The position numbers and the translations under genes are program-made. A stretch of 64,000 nucleotides of DNA from Ryuthela nishihirai (taxonomy: Eukaryota > Arthropoda > Arachnida > Araneae > Heptathelidae). The notes below the pieces were generated by a model. It had not been told where the DNA came from. It did no database searches and saw nothing but the letters and a program-made list of their open reading frames with translations. The DNA lies in assembly GCA_038380435.1 (NCBI GenBank), contig JAWZYU010000013.1, positions 68,342,446 through 68,406,445 of the forward strand, written 5' to 3'. Of the stretch, positions 33,669 through 44,219 are shown piece after piece; position 1 is the first letter of the stretch; every line of letters starts with the position of its first letter.

Positions 33669-34918
33669 ATGTCAGAGAAGACAAAAAGTTTCCTGGAGAA
33701 AATTAACAATAAATGGAAATATGTAATTAAGAATAAACTCAGTCAGCCTCTAAAAGTTAGATTCATAATACAAATAAAATTTAAAAAGCAAACGGATCCT
33801 GAAGGACAGAAAGAAACATATGCACATTTTTCGACATGTAACGAAAATCAATTTGCCTACCTATCTCAATGAATTACTGAAAAATGCTTATGAGAAAATT
33901 GATAAGGACTTTGAAAATTTTATACAAAAGTGAAGTGGATGGGTGTTTGACAAAATGCTTTCTATGGAAATTCAAATGTCTCAGTATAATGCAGTTGGAG
34001 AATCTGCTTTCGTAAATTTACGACAACATTTAAAATCTACAAAAGGAATAGTGAATGTTAAAAACTACGACAACAAATTTCTCTTGTGGTCAATATTATC
34101 AGCTCTACATCCTGCTAAGACAATCCGCAACGTGTGGAAAAATATAAAATATCTGAAAACGCCTTAGTCACATCTTCAATGATTTATCCAGTAACCTTCG
34201 ATCAAATCCCGAAGTTCGAGGTTTAAAATAATATTTCTATAAATCTCATTATTGTTGGATTAAAAATATTAGTAGGGTTACAGCATACCTTTCAAGACAT
34301 AATGGTAAATTTTATCCCTGCCCATACTGTCTTCATAATTTCACTCGCGACAATTTACTAAAGAATCACGTAGATAATTGCAAATCAAACACTTTACAAA
34401 CTATCAAGTTTCCCGAAGCAAATAGTACGAAATTCCATACATTTAAAAACGTTTTGAAGCACCCATATGTGATTTGTGCAGACTTAGAATGTTTTTCGAA
34501 ATGTAGAAGAACTGAGAATAATCCATGTAGGGTGCGAACTAAGTATTTAGTACCGTCAGGATTTGCATATATTATAGTTGGACCGGAAGGTAAACTGATC
34601 AAAATCAGAATGTAGAGAGGGAAAAATGTAACAGAAAAATTTTAGAATGAAATGATCGAAGCCGAAAATTTGATCAATGATTTGAAGAAAAGAAATGTTA
34701 AGATGACTGATTTTGATTTGCAAATTTTTACTGGAGCAAAATATAATATTTGTGGGAAAATTTTAGGAACTGATAGAGTAAGGGACCACGATCACTTAAC
34801 TGGAAAATACAGAGGTTCACACTTGAAATACCAGTGTTGTTTCATAATCTCAAAGGATTTGATGGCCACTTTATATAAAAGATTTGTATAAATTTAAAGA
34901 TAAGAAGAAAATTTCTTA
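33669..34918 (+). pseudogene. N-terminal part of protein-primed DNA polymerase B (Polinton), truncated
   Basis: Remnant of the Polinton polymerase, N-terminal region only. Open pieces: 33669-33872 (KKQTDPEGQKETYAHFST), 33943-34167 (STKGIVNVKNYDNKFLLWS), a stretch near 34310-34600 with a CxxC and H-rich finger and a candidate exonuclease-type motif (CADLECFSK), and 34652-34891 (KILGTDRVRDHDHLTGKYRG, an HNH-like zinc motif). At least four stops or frame changes separate the pieces. Recognisable sequence ends with an in-frame TAG at 34917-34919. The palm with the polymerase active site is missing, so replication function is lost. I recorded the breaks and did not rebuild the protein. Confidence 0.85.
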
Positions 34919-34985
34919 GTAGTTGCATAAATGAGAGTTCTGGCACAGTAAACGGGGTTCGAGAATTCTATTAAAATCCATGTGA
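34917..34985 (+). repeat. Internal copy of the Polinton terminal motif
   Basis: CATAAATGAGAGTTCTGG and AGAATTCTATTAAAATCCAT match the outer 60 bp of both long inverted repeats (25800 onward; complement of 37085-37140), then similarity stops. It faces right, as the left end of an element would, and lies exactly where polymerase similarity ends. Confidence 0.75.
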
Positions 34986-35640
34986 TTAAAACCAATGTGT
35001 AGTATGTAAAACATTTTGAACCCAGACGAACTTAAGTAATGGGGTCGAGACCAATACCCACATGTTCAATATGTAGTACACCCTCAATGAAATCCAATAA
35101 TATTAGTTTCAAATCTGTAGCGTGATTACAAGAGAAGTTATGAGATCATAAATTTAAGAGGGTTCGACCCACTTTCTCGGGTCCGAACCCGATTCTGGTC
35201 AGTTCAAAAAATAGTGTCTGCTTAGTATTATTGAACAACACCAGAATGAGCTCTGTAGCATAATTAGATCAAAAGTTATTTCAACTTTTGTAAATTGCAA
35301 AGAATTAACCCTCCCTCCTCCTTCCCTCTCCCACTCCTCCTCGTCTCCCTCCTCCTCCCCTCTCCCATAGAATCAGTGTTATTTAAAATAATGAGCAATA
35401 TTACAAAGTAATTTATCGCACTGGTTGAATTTTTTTGCAGCTAGATATCCAAAACACTGCTACAAAAACTTATTATTTTAGATTTGGGTTAAAGTTCATA
35501 ATACTCTTTGATTTTTAATTTTGTTTCTTTACCCACCACTAGAATATGAGTTGCTGCCAAGTATGGTATATAAGACAATTAGCTTTAAACGCTAGTATCG
35601 TTTCCCTTGATATTGAATGAGACTGCTCATCTATGTAAAG
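34986..35640. other. Polinton-internal DNA without genes
   Basis: Contains repeated GGGTCGAGACC/GGTTCGACCC-like words and a pyrimidine-rich run (35308-35372). No coding similarity. Confidence 0.45.
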
Positions 35641-35961
35641 CCTTTTAGGCTCAGTACATGAGACCTCTTTGGGGGGGTCTGTTGGGGGTGTTAGTTGGTT
35701 CCTTTTAGGCTCAGCACATGAGACCTCTTTGGGGGGTGTTAGTTGGTTCCTTTTAGGCTCACTACATAATACCTCTTTGGGGGGTGTTGGTTCCTTTTAG
35801 GCTCAGTACACGAGACCTTTTTGGGGGGGTGTTAGTTGGTTCCTTTTATGCTCAGTACATGAGACCTCTTTGGGGGATCTGGGGAGGTATTAGTTGGTTC
35901 TTTTTAGGCTCAGTACATGAGACCTCTTTGGGGGAATCTGGATGGAGGGTTAGTTGGTTCC
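35641..35961 (+). repeat. Minisatellite, six units of 44-60 bp
   Basis: Units begin at 35641, 35701, 35749, 35793, 35841 and 35900 with CCTTTTAGGCTCAGTACATG or a close form, followed by GAGACCTCTTTGGGGG and TTAGTTGGTT. Length differences lie in the G-rich part. Confidence 0.9.
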
Positions 35962-36116
35962 GTGGCCAGCTAACAACATGGTACCTGCAGTTGATTTCAG
36001 TAACCATGGGATCGCTCGGCCCGTGGGGAACCTAGCAGCGGTCATAATCATGGACTCCGGTTCCATTTGTAGCTTATATATAGCTGGAACTGGAGGATCT
36101 TTTTTTATGCTCGATC

Positions 36117-36328
36117 GAAGCAGAGATAGGAAGAGTGGGGAGGAGGGGACAGAGAGAGAGGAAGAGAGGAAGATAGGGGCAGAGGTGACAGAGAGAGAGG
36201 GGAGGAGGGGACAGAGAGAGAGGAAGAAAGGAAGATAGGGGCAGAGGTAACAGAGAGAGAGGGGAGGAGGGGACAGAGAGAGAGGAAGAGGGAGCAGAGG
36301 GAAGGAGGGGACAGAGAGGAGGACCATC
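36117..36328 (+). repeat. GA-rich minisatellite, about 62-bp period
   Basis: Units GGAGGAGGGGACAGAGAGAG start at 36139, 36201 and 36263 with a partial unit at 36301. The strand is almost pure purine, next to the right inverted repeat. Long open frames here are artefacts of low complexity. Confidence 0.9.
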
Positions 36329-36354
36329 CATCGAACTGAACAACTTCCCTAACC

Positions 36355-37147
36355 ATAAGAGATTTAGTTCAAGAAATTAAATCTCGAGCCCGTTGTTCTT
36401 TTGGGGAGATCGAGACAGATTTCTGTTTAGCACGATAACATAAAACTCTTCTCTCTTTACAAACTTCACACATTCTCAAAATTATTCTAACCTACATCAC
36501 TGTTCACCTCAAATTCCTTCTAATTATTTAAAAAATTAACCTAAATCACTTTTCACTTCCAATTTTTTTTCATCTAGTACCCTCTCTTCATACATTCACA
36601 GATATTCAAAGTCTATCTTTTCATCAGAACCCCCGAAAACGTCATTTTACCTGTTGAGTTTTTCATATGTTTCAAACAAATATCTCAAAACTGTCTGACT
36701 TTGTCAAATTCTCCGATTTACAACCAAATAATCCAGTGAAGTGTATGATAACTCAACAAACCACATCGTTTTTTATCTCTTTCACACATATTTTCAGAAA
36801 AAAACACAAGAAACACCGATTTACATGACTTTTACAACCGAATAATCCAGTAAGTTTACGATAACTCAACAAACCACATCATTTTTATTTCGTATAAACA
36901 CACCTCATTTCAAACCAATCCATTTAAACTAATTCACAAATTATTTTAAACCTCATCTTTAAAAAAAATTAAATTAATTTTTCACACACAAAAATTACCC
37001 ACATTTTTTCTAATTTTCATACATATTTTCACAAAAAACCACAAGAAACATATTCTTTTCCTCATCCCCCATAACTTTTTCCCATGAATTTTCAGCGTAT
37101 TCTCTGGACCCAGTTACTGGCCCACCACTCTCATTTATGCTGCTATT
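36355..37147 (-). repeat. Polinton right terminal inverted repeat
   Basis: About 790 bp, the inverted partner of 25797-26677. It ends GAGAGTGG (complement) with CATAAATGAGAG near 37130-37141. The inner boundary is shared at CTAAATCTCTTAT (complement of 36355-36367). Confidence 0.9.
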
Positions 37148-38442
37148 GATGGATTTCATTTGAAGCATGGGATTTTACTTTCGAGATACCTAGTGTGGAA
37201 ATGTTATAATTTGCAAGTTTAAGTTATTACTGAGATCAATTTTGTTTTTACATACAGTTAGCAGATTCATTGGAAACGAAATTCTGATAACAATCATTAG
37301 TAGCCAAGAAAATTTTAAAAACTGTAATTCTATCTCTTTAGCTTTATAAATATAACTGGATGAGATTTTTACCCAAAAGCTACCAGACGTTTCTCATACT
37401 GCTGCTTATTAACAAGGATAATTCCGCGGTCCATTCGTTTCGTATCATCACCAAAAACATGATTTAGATTGAAATGTATTTCATTTCTTCTGTGATTGCT
37501 TATTAAAGGCATTTCGTTGAATCCAATCAAGTTTAATATTAAACGTCGCTGTCCATTTCTAACATCTCCTGCCTAAGCATTTTTTTATCAACTGAACTCT
37601 GTTAACGACATGATTCGCATCGTCCCCAATTAATGAGAACTTTTGTCTCTAATACGCCTGAGTCAGGGCAACTGAGCAAATTTTAGCTTCTTAAAAGTTT
37701 GCTCGCGAATGTTTACCTCAAACTCGTCATCGATCACCATTATCTAACCGTATAAGAACCTCAAGATACACAAAATCTCTTTTAATCACTGATGCATTTG
37801 CCGGCCTCAGATCTAATTAAAGATTCTACTAATTATCTGTTGCTCTGTTGCTCTTTTTCGTTTTTCTGGTTCAATGTTAGCAGTTCTTTTCCTTTTCAAT
37901 CTGCGTTGTTTACATGGAACAGAATAAATGCAAATCTAATACTCCTTAGTTAACTCTGGAGAATTAGCTTCAACCACTGTTGCTTAATTACTTCCGTTCT
38001 TAAGCAATGCAAAACTGCTCTTTGGCATAAGGTATGCAGAACCGATCTCATTTACCCCCAAAATAATCAGTGGTTATTTTGATGAGATGAGATTCTTGAT
38101 AATCCTTATTTTTGATTCACTACTCCCTAGATTACCTTTATTTTTAATCTCTCGCATCCTACATGCAAAAACAACAGTCATGACCATTTCGAAAGAATAT
38201 ATTTTTATTTTTGTTTTCTGCGTTACGAACTCAATTATGGAAATGTTAAGAAATGATTTTCAGACTCGTAATCGTCGGGATTCATTTAAGTTACCTCAGT
38301 ACAAGTAGCTGCGAAGTAAATTTTAATATGATGTAAACGATTATTCAGTAATACCAAAATGAGGAGATGTGAAGACATTCCAAGGAGAGGGCGCAAAATT
38401 GTGATTTTAGCGTTTATTTTCAATTATAAATTGAAATTGTTA
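37148..38442. other. A/T-rich DNA, nothing recognised
   Basis: No supported gene or repeat between the Polinton and the piggyBac element. Confidence 0.45.
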
Positions 38443-38723
38443 TTAACACTAAACCTACCGACACTTCATGTATACCTATTCCTATCGTGACCGGTCAAAT
38501 AACCGGTCCTTAAAAAAAGTTATATTTTTTTACGAATGAACGCAGATAATAAATCAATTTTGGTATTTATATAAATAAATTTGCTTTTTCATTTTGTGAA
38601 ACAACTTTCACAAAATGAAAAAGTTATTTATTTTTTTTTCATTTTACTATAAATAATAAACGAAAATGAAAAATGAACGGTAGTTCTATAGTTTCTTGCA
38701 TTTATAAATAAATAATGCATATT

Positions 38724-39640
38724 TTATTCATCTTCAATGCATTTTTTACAAATTATTGAGTTCTCAAATGTACATTTGCCGCACACATATTTTTTGCATT
38801 TCAAACAGATTTTCGTAGTTTTGTTGTCTTTGCAATATCTTATTTGGTAAGTTTTTTGCATATGTGAATACTTATATTTGTTGATGTTTTCGGTATATTT
38901 CCTTTTTCCTTTTTCCTTCTTGATATTCAGCGGCAAGTTCTTCAGCTAACTGGAATAAAAATTCCTGCCTTGAATTTTTTTTCCCCTGTTGTTTCTTTAT
39001 ATGAAACCCATGCATTTATTCCAGCTAGGTCATGAATATTGAAAAACACTTGGAGAGGCCATCTCCAAGATTTAGATTTCGCGCTGTATTTTTCTTGTCA
39101 TTTGATCCGTCACATCTACACCGAATTTTGTGCTATTATAAAATTTAATCGTTTCCGGTATACGCTTATCACTTTTTTCGGTGTCTATTGAGTTATGCAT
39201 TGAACGTAGTAGAACCACTTATTTATTTAGTTTACTCTTATAAATCGTTAGAGTAATATAACCTGATTTACATCGTTTTGTTGTAAAGCGTGGCATATTA
39301 TCTTTCACGTGTTTGGCAAGTTTCTACAATTCTACTGTTGGAACCATCCATGGATGGTTCAACTGTTGGAACCATCCATGGATGGTTCCAACAGTAGTGG
39401 TTCTTTTTGCTAGTAGTTTTGTGGCTAATGATATGCTCGTAAAAAAATTATACGTTCCTTCTAGACCCTATGAATCGTTCTTTCAACTTGCGGACAATGA
39501 ACTCCCCAAGCGGAACTGAAGGTTCTCTTTTCTCATTCTTTCCCAAATATGGAAATCCATTTATTATATACTTGCTATTGAAGTCAGATGCTAACCAGAA
39601 TTTGATTCCAAACTTATCTGGTTCTTTCGGCATGTATTGT
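38724..39640 (-). pseudogene. piggyBac transposase, C-terminal part (broken)
   Basis: Reverse-strand remnant of the cut-and-paste transposase. In order: KFGIKFWLASDFNSKYI, PYLGKNEKREPSVPLGEF (39448-39633); a break with a palindrome at 39334-39397; FYNSTKFGVDVTDQM with a catalytic Asp (about 39095-39140); a one-base shift, then SKSWRWPLQVFFNIHDLAG (about 38995-39075); and a Cys-rich zinc domain ICLKCKKYVCGKC and IICKKC (38724-38800). The N-terminal part with the earlier catalytic residues is deleted. It is inactive. Confidence 0.88.
39334..39397. repeat. Palindromic repeat inside the piggyBac transposase
   Basis: A 28-bp unit (ACTGTTGGAACCATCCATGG onward) is present twice in tandem from 39334. 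The second unit is part of a perfect 34-bp palindrome at 39362-39395. It interrupts the transposase reading frame. Confidence 0.9.
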
Positions 39641-40038
39641 GTAAATCTACACCTAGTCTTGAATGGAACATCAGATCATATATCAAAGGCTCATTCCGCT
39701 TTCAGTTGAAGTCATGCCACACTTTGATAGCCTTTCATTTATACCGATTGTGTAGTTTTAGAATTTAGTTTCCAGGCTAAATAACAGAATTCTTTCAACC
39801 GGTCAAATTGACCGGTCGCGGTAGGTAGGACAGACTACATATATTTCTCGGAAAAAAGACAATAAGAGGAGTTGTAAATACTGAAAAAATCATTGTATGT
39901 ATATTATAAGAAAAGTAAAGAAAGTTAAATAGCGATGTAAGAAAAGTTAAATAGCGATGTGATAACGTTGTATGTGGGAAATTTTACGCAAAAGTTTGAA
40001 AAGGTCAATTTGACCGGTCGTGGTAGGTTTAGTGTTAA

Positions 40039-40647
40039 AGGGGTTTTGACTGGTAATGAATAAGCTATGGAAAGACGTTAGGGTTTCTTAACGAATCCAG
40101 AGGAGAGTGTAATGCCGAAAATATTTGGAATCCCTGATTTGTTTATTTTTTGGTGCCGGAAACTGTGTCTATATAAACAAAATATGAAGCCTACCTTACA
40201 TTGTAAACCTTAATTTAAACAGGAAACTGAGCATTGAAGTTTGGCACAACTTTATCAAATATTTAGAGATCAGTGTGAAGGTTAAGAAAATAAGAGATAA
40301 GAAATAATAGGCAAACGATTACTTTCATTGTTTCCGATTGTTAGCAGAGAGCAAAACCATCGTGTTTGATCGAATGAAGCTTCTGCTGATGTAGATGCTC
40401 CATCAAATAGACAATTTCTTGTGCAATCAATAATGTTCTTCCATAGAATTTTAAGAAGTCATTAAATTAAATAAATTTTAATTTCAAGCAAAAAATTTGT
40501 GGGACCAGTTTTAAGGGGATTTGAAACTGGAAATTGTAAAGAATAAAGTACAAAAACGATAGCAAATAATCAATCGCATTTAATATCTGATGGGACAAGA
40601 GGCGGGAGTAAGGTTTAAATGCTGTATCTAGGAGGGTATCTTAATTT
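40039..40647. other. A/T-rich DNA, nothing recognised
   Basis: No supported feature. Confidence 0.45.
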
Positions 40648-40960
40648 GCATTCAATGGCTAAGTGGCCTGATTAGATGAACCCCAAGGGCAAAGAGCTCG
40701 GCAGGAGAAAGGAATCCATTTAAAAGTTCTAACCAGACTGAATTCTTCTTTCAAAGCTATCCAGCCTACTATTCTATGTGCATCGAGGAGTGCTCTTCTA
40801 CCACACGAGGAAAGAGTATGGACGACAAAAGAGTTAGAGAGTGCGAGACACGAAAAAAAAAATCAGTGGTTGTTACGAAAAATCACTGGCCTCATCCAAG
40901 AGATGGAGGCTTTTCCCATATCCATCGGTGATCACTTTCTCCCCGATAATGTCAATCATA
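40648..40960 (-). mobile_element. tRNA-Thr-derived SINE, degenerate
   Basis: Antisense landmarks: AATGGCTAAGTGGCCTG, GAACCCCAAGGGC, AGCTATCCAGCCTAC, and CATATCCATCGGTGATC. About 60 bp of unrelated sequence separates the parts near 40830-40890. Strongly decayed. Confidence 0.55.
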
Positions 40961-41730
40961 TACACTACTTGGTCAAATTATTATGAACATTGCATCGTGC
41001 GCGAAGTATCATTAACATGACGATGAATGCAAAATTTCTTACTGACGTAAGTTTTCTACGTCACTGCGAAGTCCTAGATAAGCCGTCAAGGCATGGTGGA
41101 AAAGGAAGTGGGAACATGAGTTAAAAGGTTGATATGACTGACTTGATAAGGTCATCATGGTTATAGAGCGATAGGCAGGATCATACGTAATGGAGGTGAT
41201 GGAACTCAGCAGAAACTCATGGATGAAATATCTCAAGTGTTAGGAAAATGGCAACGCTCACAAAAAAAAAAATCCGCCAATGGTGGCAAATGCCGGAGGA
41301 AAAAGGCTCTGACATAAAAGAACAAATATTTGTTGGCACGAACTCTACGGTAAAACAGAGTTGCTATAGTTCATCAGCTGAGAAAGATGACCGTTAGCAG
41401 TGCTTCAAAACTCTTTTTCAACGAGAACTTTGTGCAGAGAATTAATTTTTTTTGAAATTTGGGAACTGTACCATGATACGAAGAAATGTTAGGTCTATTA
41501 TTCATTTGGACAAGCAATATATCTGAATAAAATTTGTAGTTACAAACCAGTTCGATATCTATTCAATAGAAAAGTGGTTAGGGTTAAAAAGGCCAGGGAC
41601 AAATTCTGAAGAAATCACGGAATTTCATTTTGTTTCTTCGTTGAATATCCCATCATTCAGAGAAGTTATTTTGAAAACAAATTAGAGTGCGATCATGTTA
41701 ACGACTACCTAGAGAAGGATTGTGAACTTT
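40961..41730. other. A/T-rich DNA, nothing firm
   Basis: Some stretches read like decayed transposase (for example around 41150-41260) but I could not assign a family. Confidence 0.4.
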
Positions 41731-42022
41731 CACTTCTGAACGTCATTTAAGTGTATACAATGGGCTAAATGACCAAGACACAAGGACCTCAAGAGTTCAG
41801 TGTTCGGAACCATTGGGAGACATTGGACAGTTATAAATTAGGGACCCATTGGGACCCATTGGACAGTTGTAAGGGAAGAGCTAGAATCCTCCCATCAAGG
41901 TCATCCAGCGTGTTCTTTAAAGTTGGTGTTACTTTCCTACCCATAGACTTACGTCTCGGCATTCCTCCGACGGACGGCGGTCTTTGCAAGCCCATTGGTG
42001 TTCCCTTTCTCGATACAGGTAA
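41731..42022 (-). mobile_element. tRNA-Thr-derived SINE, left member of head-to-head pair
   Basis: Antisense copy with TGGGCTAAATGACCAAG, GTCATCCAGCGTGTTCTTTA, ACGGACGGCGGTCTTTGC and AAGCCCATTGGTGTTCC. It lacks the tRNA-like head. A short internal duplication (GGACCCATTGG repeats near 41840-41870) is private to this copy. Confidence 0.75.
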
Positions 42023-42037
42023 ACTCCATATGTACTT

Positions 42038-42411
42038 CCCTGGAGTGGTTCAGTCGATCTCATAATCTGCATTTCCCCGATTCTAGTCCCAATTGTGTCG
42101 ACGTTCAGATTTATCTCCGCTAACTCTCCATCCTGTCCTCTGTGAGAAAGGGAACAATGTTTGGCTTCGTCAGATGGGACGTTAAGCCTCGTCCCAGACT
42201 GCATGAGAGCAGTTCTCTGTCCACTTTGAAGAAACGCCGGAGGTTTTGGCGGCAGACTACCTTCTGTCACCTAATTGCTGTTCAATGTGTCCCCTTCCCC
42301 TCTCTGAGCTTTTCTTCTCTCTGAGCCCTCTTGTGACTCTCTTGTGATTTGGCCATTTAGCCCAATGTGTGCAAAAAATGTGTCTCTTAGAAGTAAAGCA
42401 ACCCAAACAAC
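42038..42411 (+). mobile_element. tRNA-Thr-derived SINE, right member of head-to-head pair
   Basis: Sense copy beginning with the tRNA-like head (GAGTGGTTCAGTCGATCTC, CATAATCTGC, GATTCTAGTCCCAATTG). It continues through ATTTATCTCCGCTAACTC, and ends TGGCCATTTAGCCCAATG and AGCAACCCAAACAAC. It begins about 15 bp after the antisense copy ends. Confidence 0.8.
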
Positions 42412-42524
42412 AAAACCACAACAGTAATTTCCTCGGAAATAGTTCATACAAGAAATTAACTGGTTTCCTATAATATTGATTTTCGAGAGCATATAAGAGT
42501 TTAGCTTATAATATCTCATCATGG

Positions 42525-42550
42525 GAGCAGTTGGGACTCGAACCTGGGAC
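42525..42550 (-). mobile_element. SINE tRNA-like head fragment
   Basis: CAGTTGGGACTCGAACCTGG is the antisense of the box B part of the Thr-SINE. It directly precedes the left end of the hAT-type element at 42557, which probably inserted into a SINE. Confidence 0.6.
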
Positions 42551-43074
42551 CTAGAGCAGGGTTCGGCAACTAGCGGCTCTTTGAATCCAAAGAGCTGGTT
42601 CTTTATTTCTCCTAATAATAATCACGTAACTTACATTTATTTTTATTGTTAAAATAACAAATGGCCAATTTTTTGAAGTTTTAATAAAGGCGTTCAGATT
42701 AAAGATATATTTAGAAAGCATCTCCTCTTGAATGAGAACGGATGTTATGAGTGTAAGACCTTGTATCGTATACACAATAGATACTTTTACGGAATAAATA
42801 TCTCACCTGCACGATGTCGATATGAGTATACTAAAATGAAAGTTTATTTTGTTTTATAATTTGAGATGGAAGATAAATGTTAAAAAATAAATCTTTTGTG
42901 AATAAACTTCCACATGCCTTCTATGATTAGTTCTAAACAATGTCATCATTTTACTATGAATATAAGAGGATCAATTAGTTGCTATGAGTATCATGGATAG
43001 AACGTTCGGTCATCTAGAACAGTTGAGGTCCTAGGATTAATTGAATTTGTAATTAATTAATTAAATTTTTCATT

Positions 43075-43245
43075 TCAGGTATTGTCCCGGGTAAGGCATG
43101 GCTGTTTGTGTCGTTTTTCTGCTGAGGGCCTGCTATCCTCTCAGACCTTCTACTATGGCATATAAACTGACAGGCCGCTGTCAGACCTCTGTGGCAAGCA
43201 GGTGCTTGAGGGGGTATTTATTTTTTATTTATTTATTTTATTGTA
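43075..43245 (+). mobile_element. SINE family S2, sense copy
   Basis: Contains TCCCGGGTAAGGCATGGCTG, ATGGCATATAAACTGACAGG and GCAAGCAGGTGCTTGAGGGG, then a TATTT-rich tail (TTATTTATTTATTTTA). The tRNA-like head is mostly missing. Same family as 23096-23310. Confidence 0.65.
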
Positions 43246-43960
43246 CTAATGTTAAGAAATTGGCAGAATAGAACCAGAATTTGGTTCTTCATAGCCAGAT
43301 TAAAGTTGAAAGAACTCAGATTATATCTTGAAACCCAAAAACGCAGAGAGGCTGGCCAATCAATGTAGAGAGCAAAGTCGTAAAAACAACGTAAATACGT
43401 ACTGAAACATATAAAGTAGGACATAAAGTTGGATATTTGTTTACTTAATGAAAGTAGACAAAATTATCCAATATTTGAAGTTAAATTTTACTTTTGTCCA
43501 AAAATCGAGGATGTTTGGACTGTGGAAGTATTAATTCTCATGCTATTTAGATTCTGAAAGAACATTTTTATTTCTTTCTCATATTTTGAGCAGTAAAGCT
43601 GAAAATGATCGCTGTCCTCAACAAGTCGCATTTGTTACACAATGGAGAACCTGTATACGTATTTCAGAATTTGGTGTTCAAATTTGCCGTTACAGCCCTG
43701 TCTTTTGATCTGGACTTAATTTTTACTGGCAAGTAATTTTAAAGAAGGGATGTGGTACTTAGGATCAATTTGAAATCGGTAGCGATCAGGCACACCAGAT
43801 ATTTTTCCACATAAATGAATGTTTGTCGGACGTCAAATGTATTGTTGTCAGGGGTAGCTTTAGTGAGAAGAGCAAGGCAGAGGAACAACGCTTCTCTTTC
43901 AAAATTTTAATAACTAGAATGGAGGATAAAAGAACATGAAAAAATTATATACGTATTATG

Positions 43961-44219
43961 CAAAGCGGGATCTGTGAGGGGGACAAGGAGACCATGCCAC
44001 CCAGATCCAGAAAAATTGAAAAAGTCAGTAAGGGAAATAGCGGCAAAAAGTTTTTAAACTTATCTATATTTTAGGCGTTTTCCAAGAATTTTTAAAGTCC
44101 TGTGTAATGGAGGGGAAATGTTATATGGTATTTGGAAATATAGTATCTTGTACTCTTTCCTTTTTTGCGGCTCTATTGCGTCACTAAACCCCTTCTTTTT
44201 TCTTTAGATTCGGACTTGG
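43961..44219 (+). mobile_element. Probable hAT-type MITE, family M1
   Basis: Begins CAAAGCGGGATCTGTGAGGG and ends TTTAGATTCGGACTTGG. The C/T-rich right half with TTGCGTCACTAAACCCC matches M1 copies. No target duplication visible, so boundaries are approximate. Confidence 0.45.

Larger units (their letters stand above)
25794..37147. mobile_element. Polinton/Maverick, internally deleted, about 11.35 kb
   Basis: A large self-synthesising-type DNA transposon that shares capsid, protease, integrase and protein-primed polymerase genes with viruses. It is bounded by long inverted repeats (25797-26677 and 36355-37147) that both begin near CATAAATGAGAG. Leftward genes: capsid-family, minor-capsid-like, protease, small basic protein. 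Rightward genes: zinc-ribbon/PLA2-like, integrase, fibre-like, charged helical, zinc finger, polymerase N-terminus. The polymerase palm and the packaging ATPase are absent; complete Polintons are usually 15-20 kb. Flanking hexamers GTCGGA and GATGGA match at 4 of 6, too weak to call a target duplication. Confidence 0.92.
38443..40038 (-). mobile_element. piggyBac-type element, internally deleted
   Basis: Bounded by TTAA at 38443-38446 and 40035-40038 with terminal inverted repeats CACTAAACCTACC. The subterminal motif GACCGGTCGnGGTAGGT occurs at the right terminus and again near 39809-39827, an internal duplicate of the end. The body is about 1.59 kb, shorter than autonomous piggyBac elements, and holds only the C-terminal part of the transposase on the reverse strand. 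A hairpin with 18-bp arms and a CAAC loop lies at 38584-38623. Confidence 0.92.

Noticed and set aside
36074..36356. Long reverse frames rich in Ser, Leu and Pro
   Set aside because: They are readings of the purine-rich minisatellite.
25794..37147. Integrated adenovirus-like virus
   Set aside because: Protease and capsid-like genes together with integrase, protein-primed polymerase and long inverted repeats fit a Polinton better than an adenovirus.
25788..37153. 6-bp target duplication of the Polinton (GTCGGA/GATGGA)
   Set aside because: Only 4 of 6 bases agree and the exact ends are uncertain.
40961..41430. Possible decayed transposase near 41150
   Set aside because: Only vague helix-turn-helix-like composition; no motif could be fixed.
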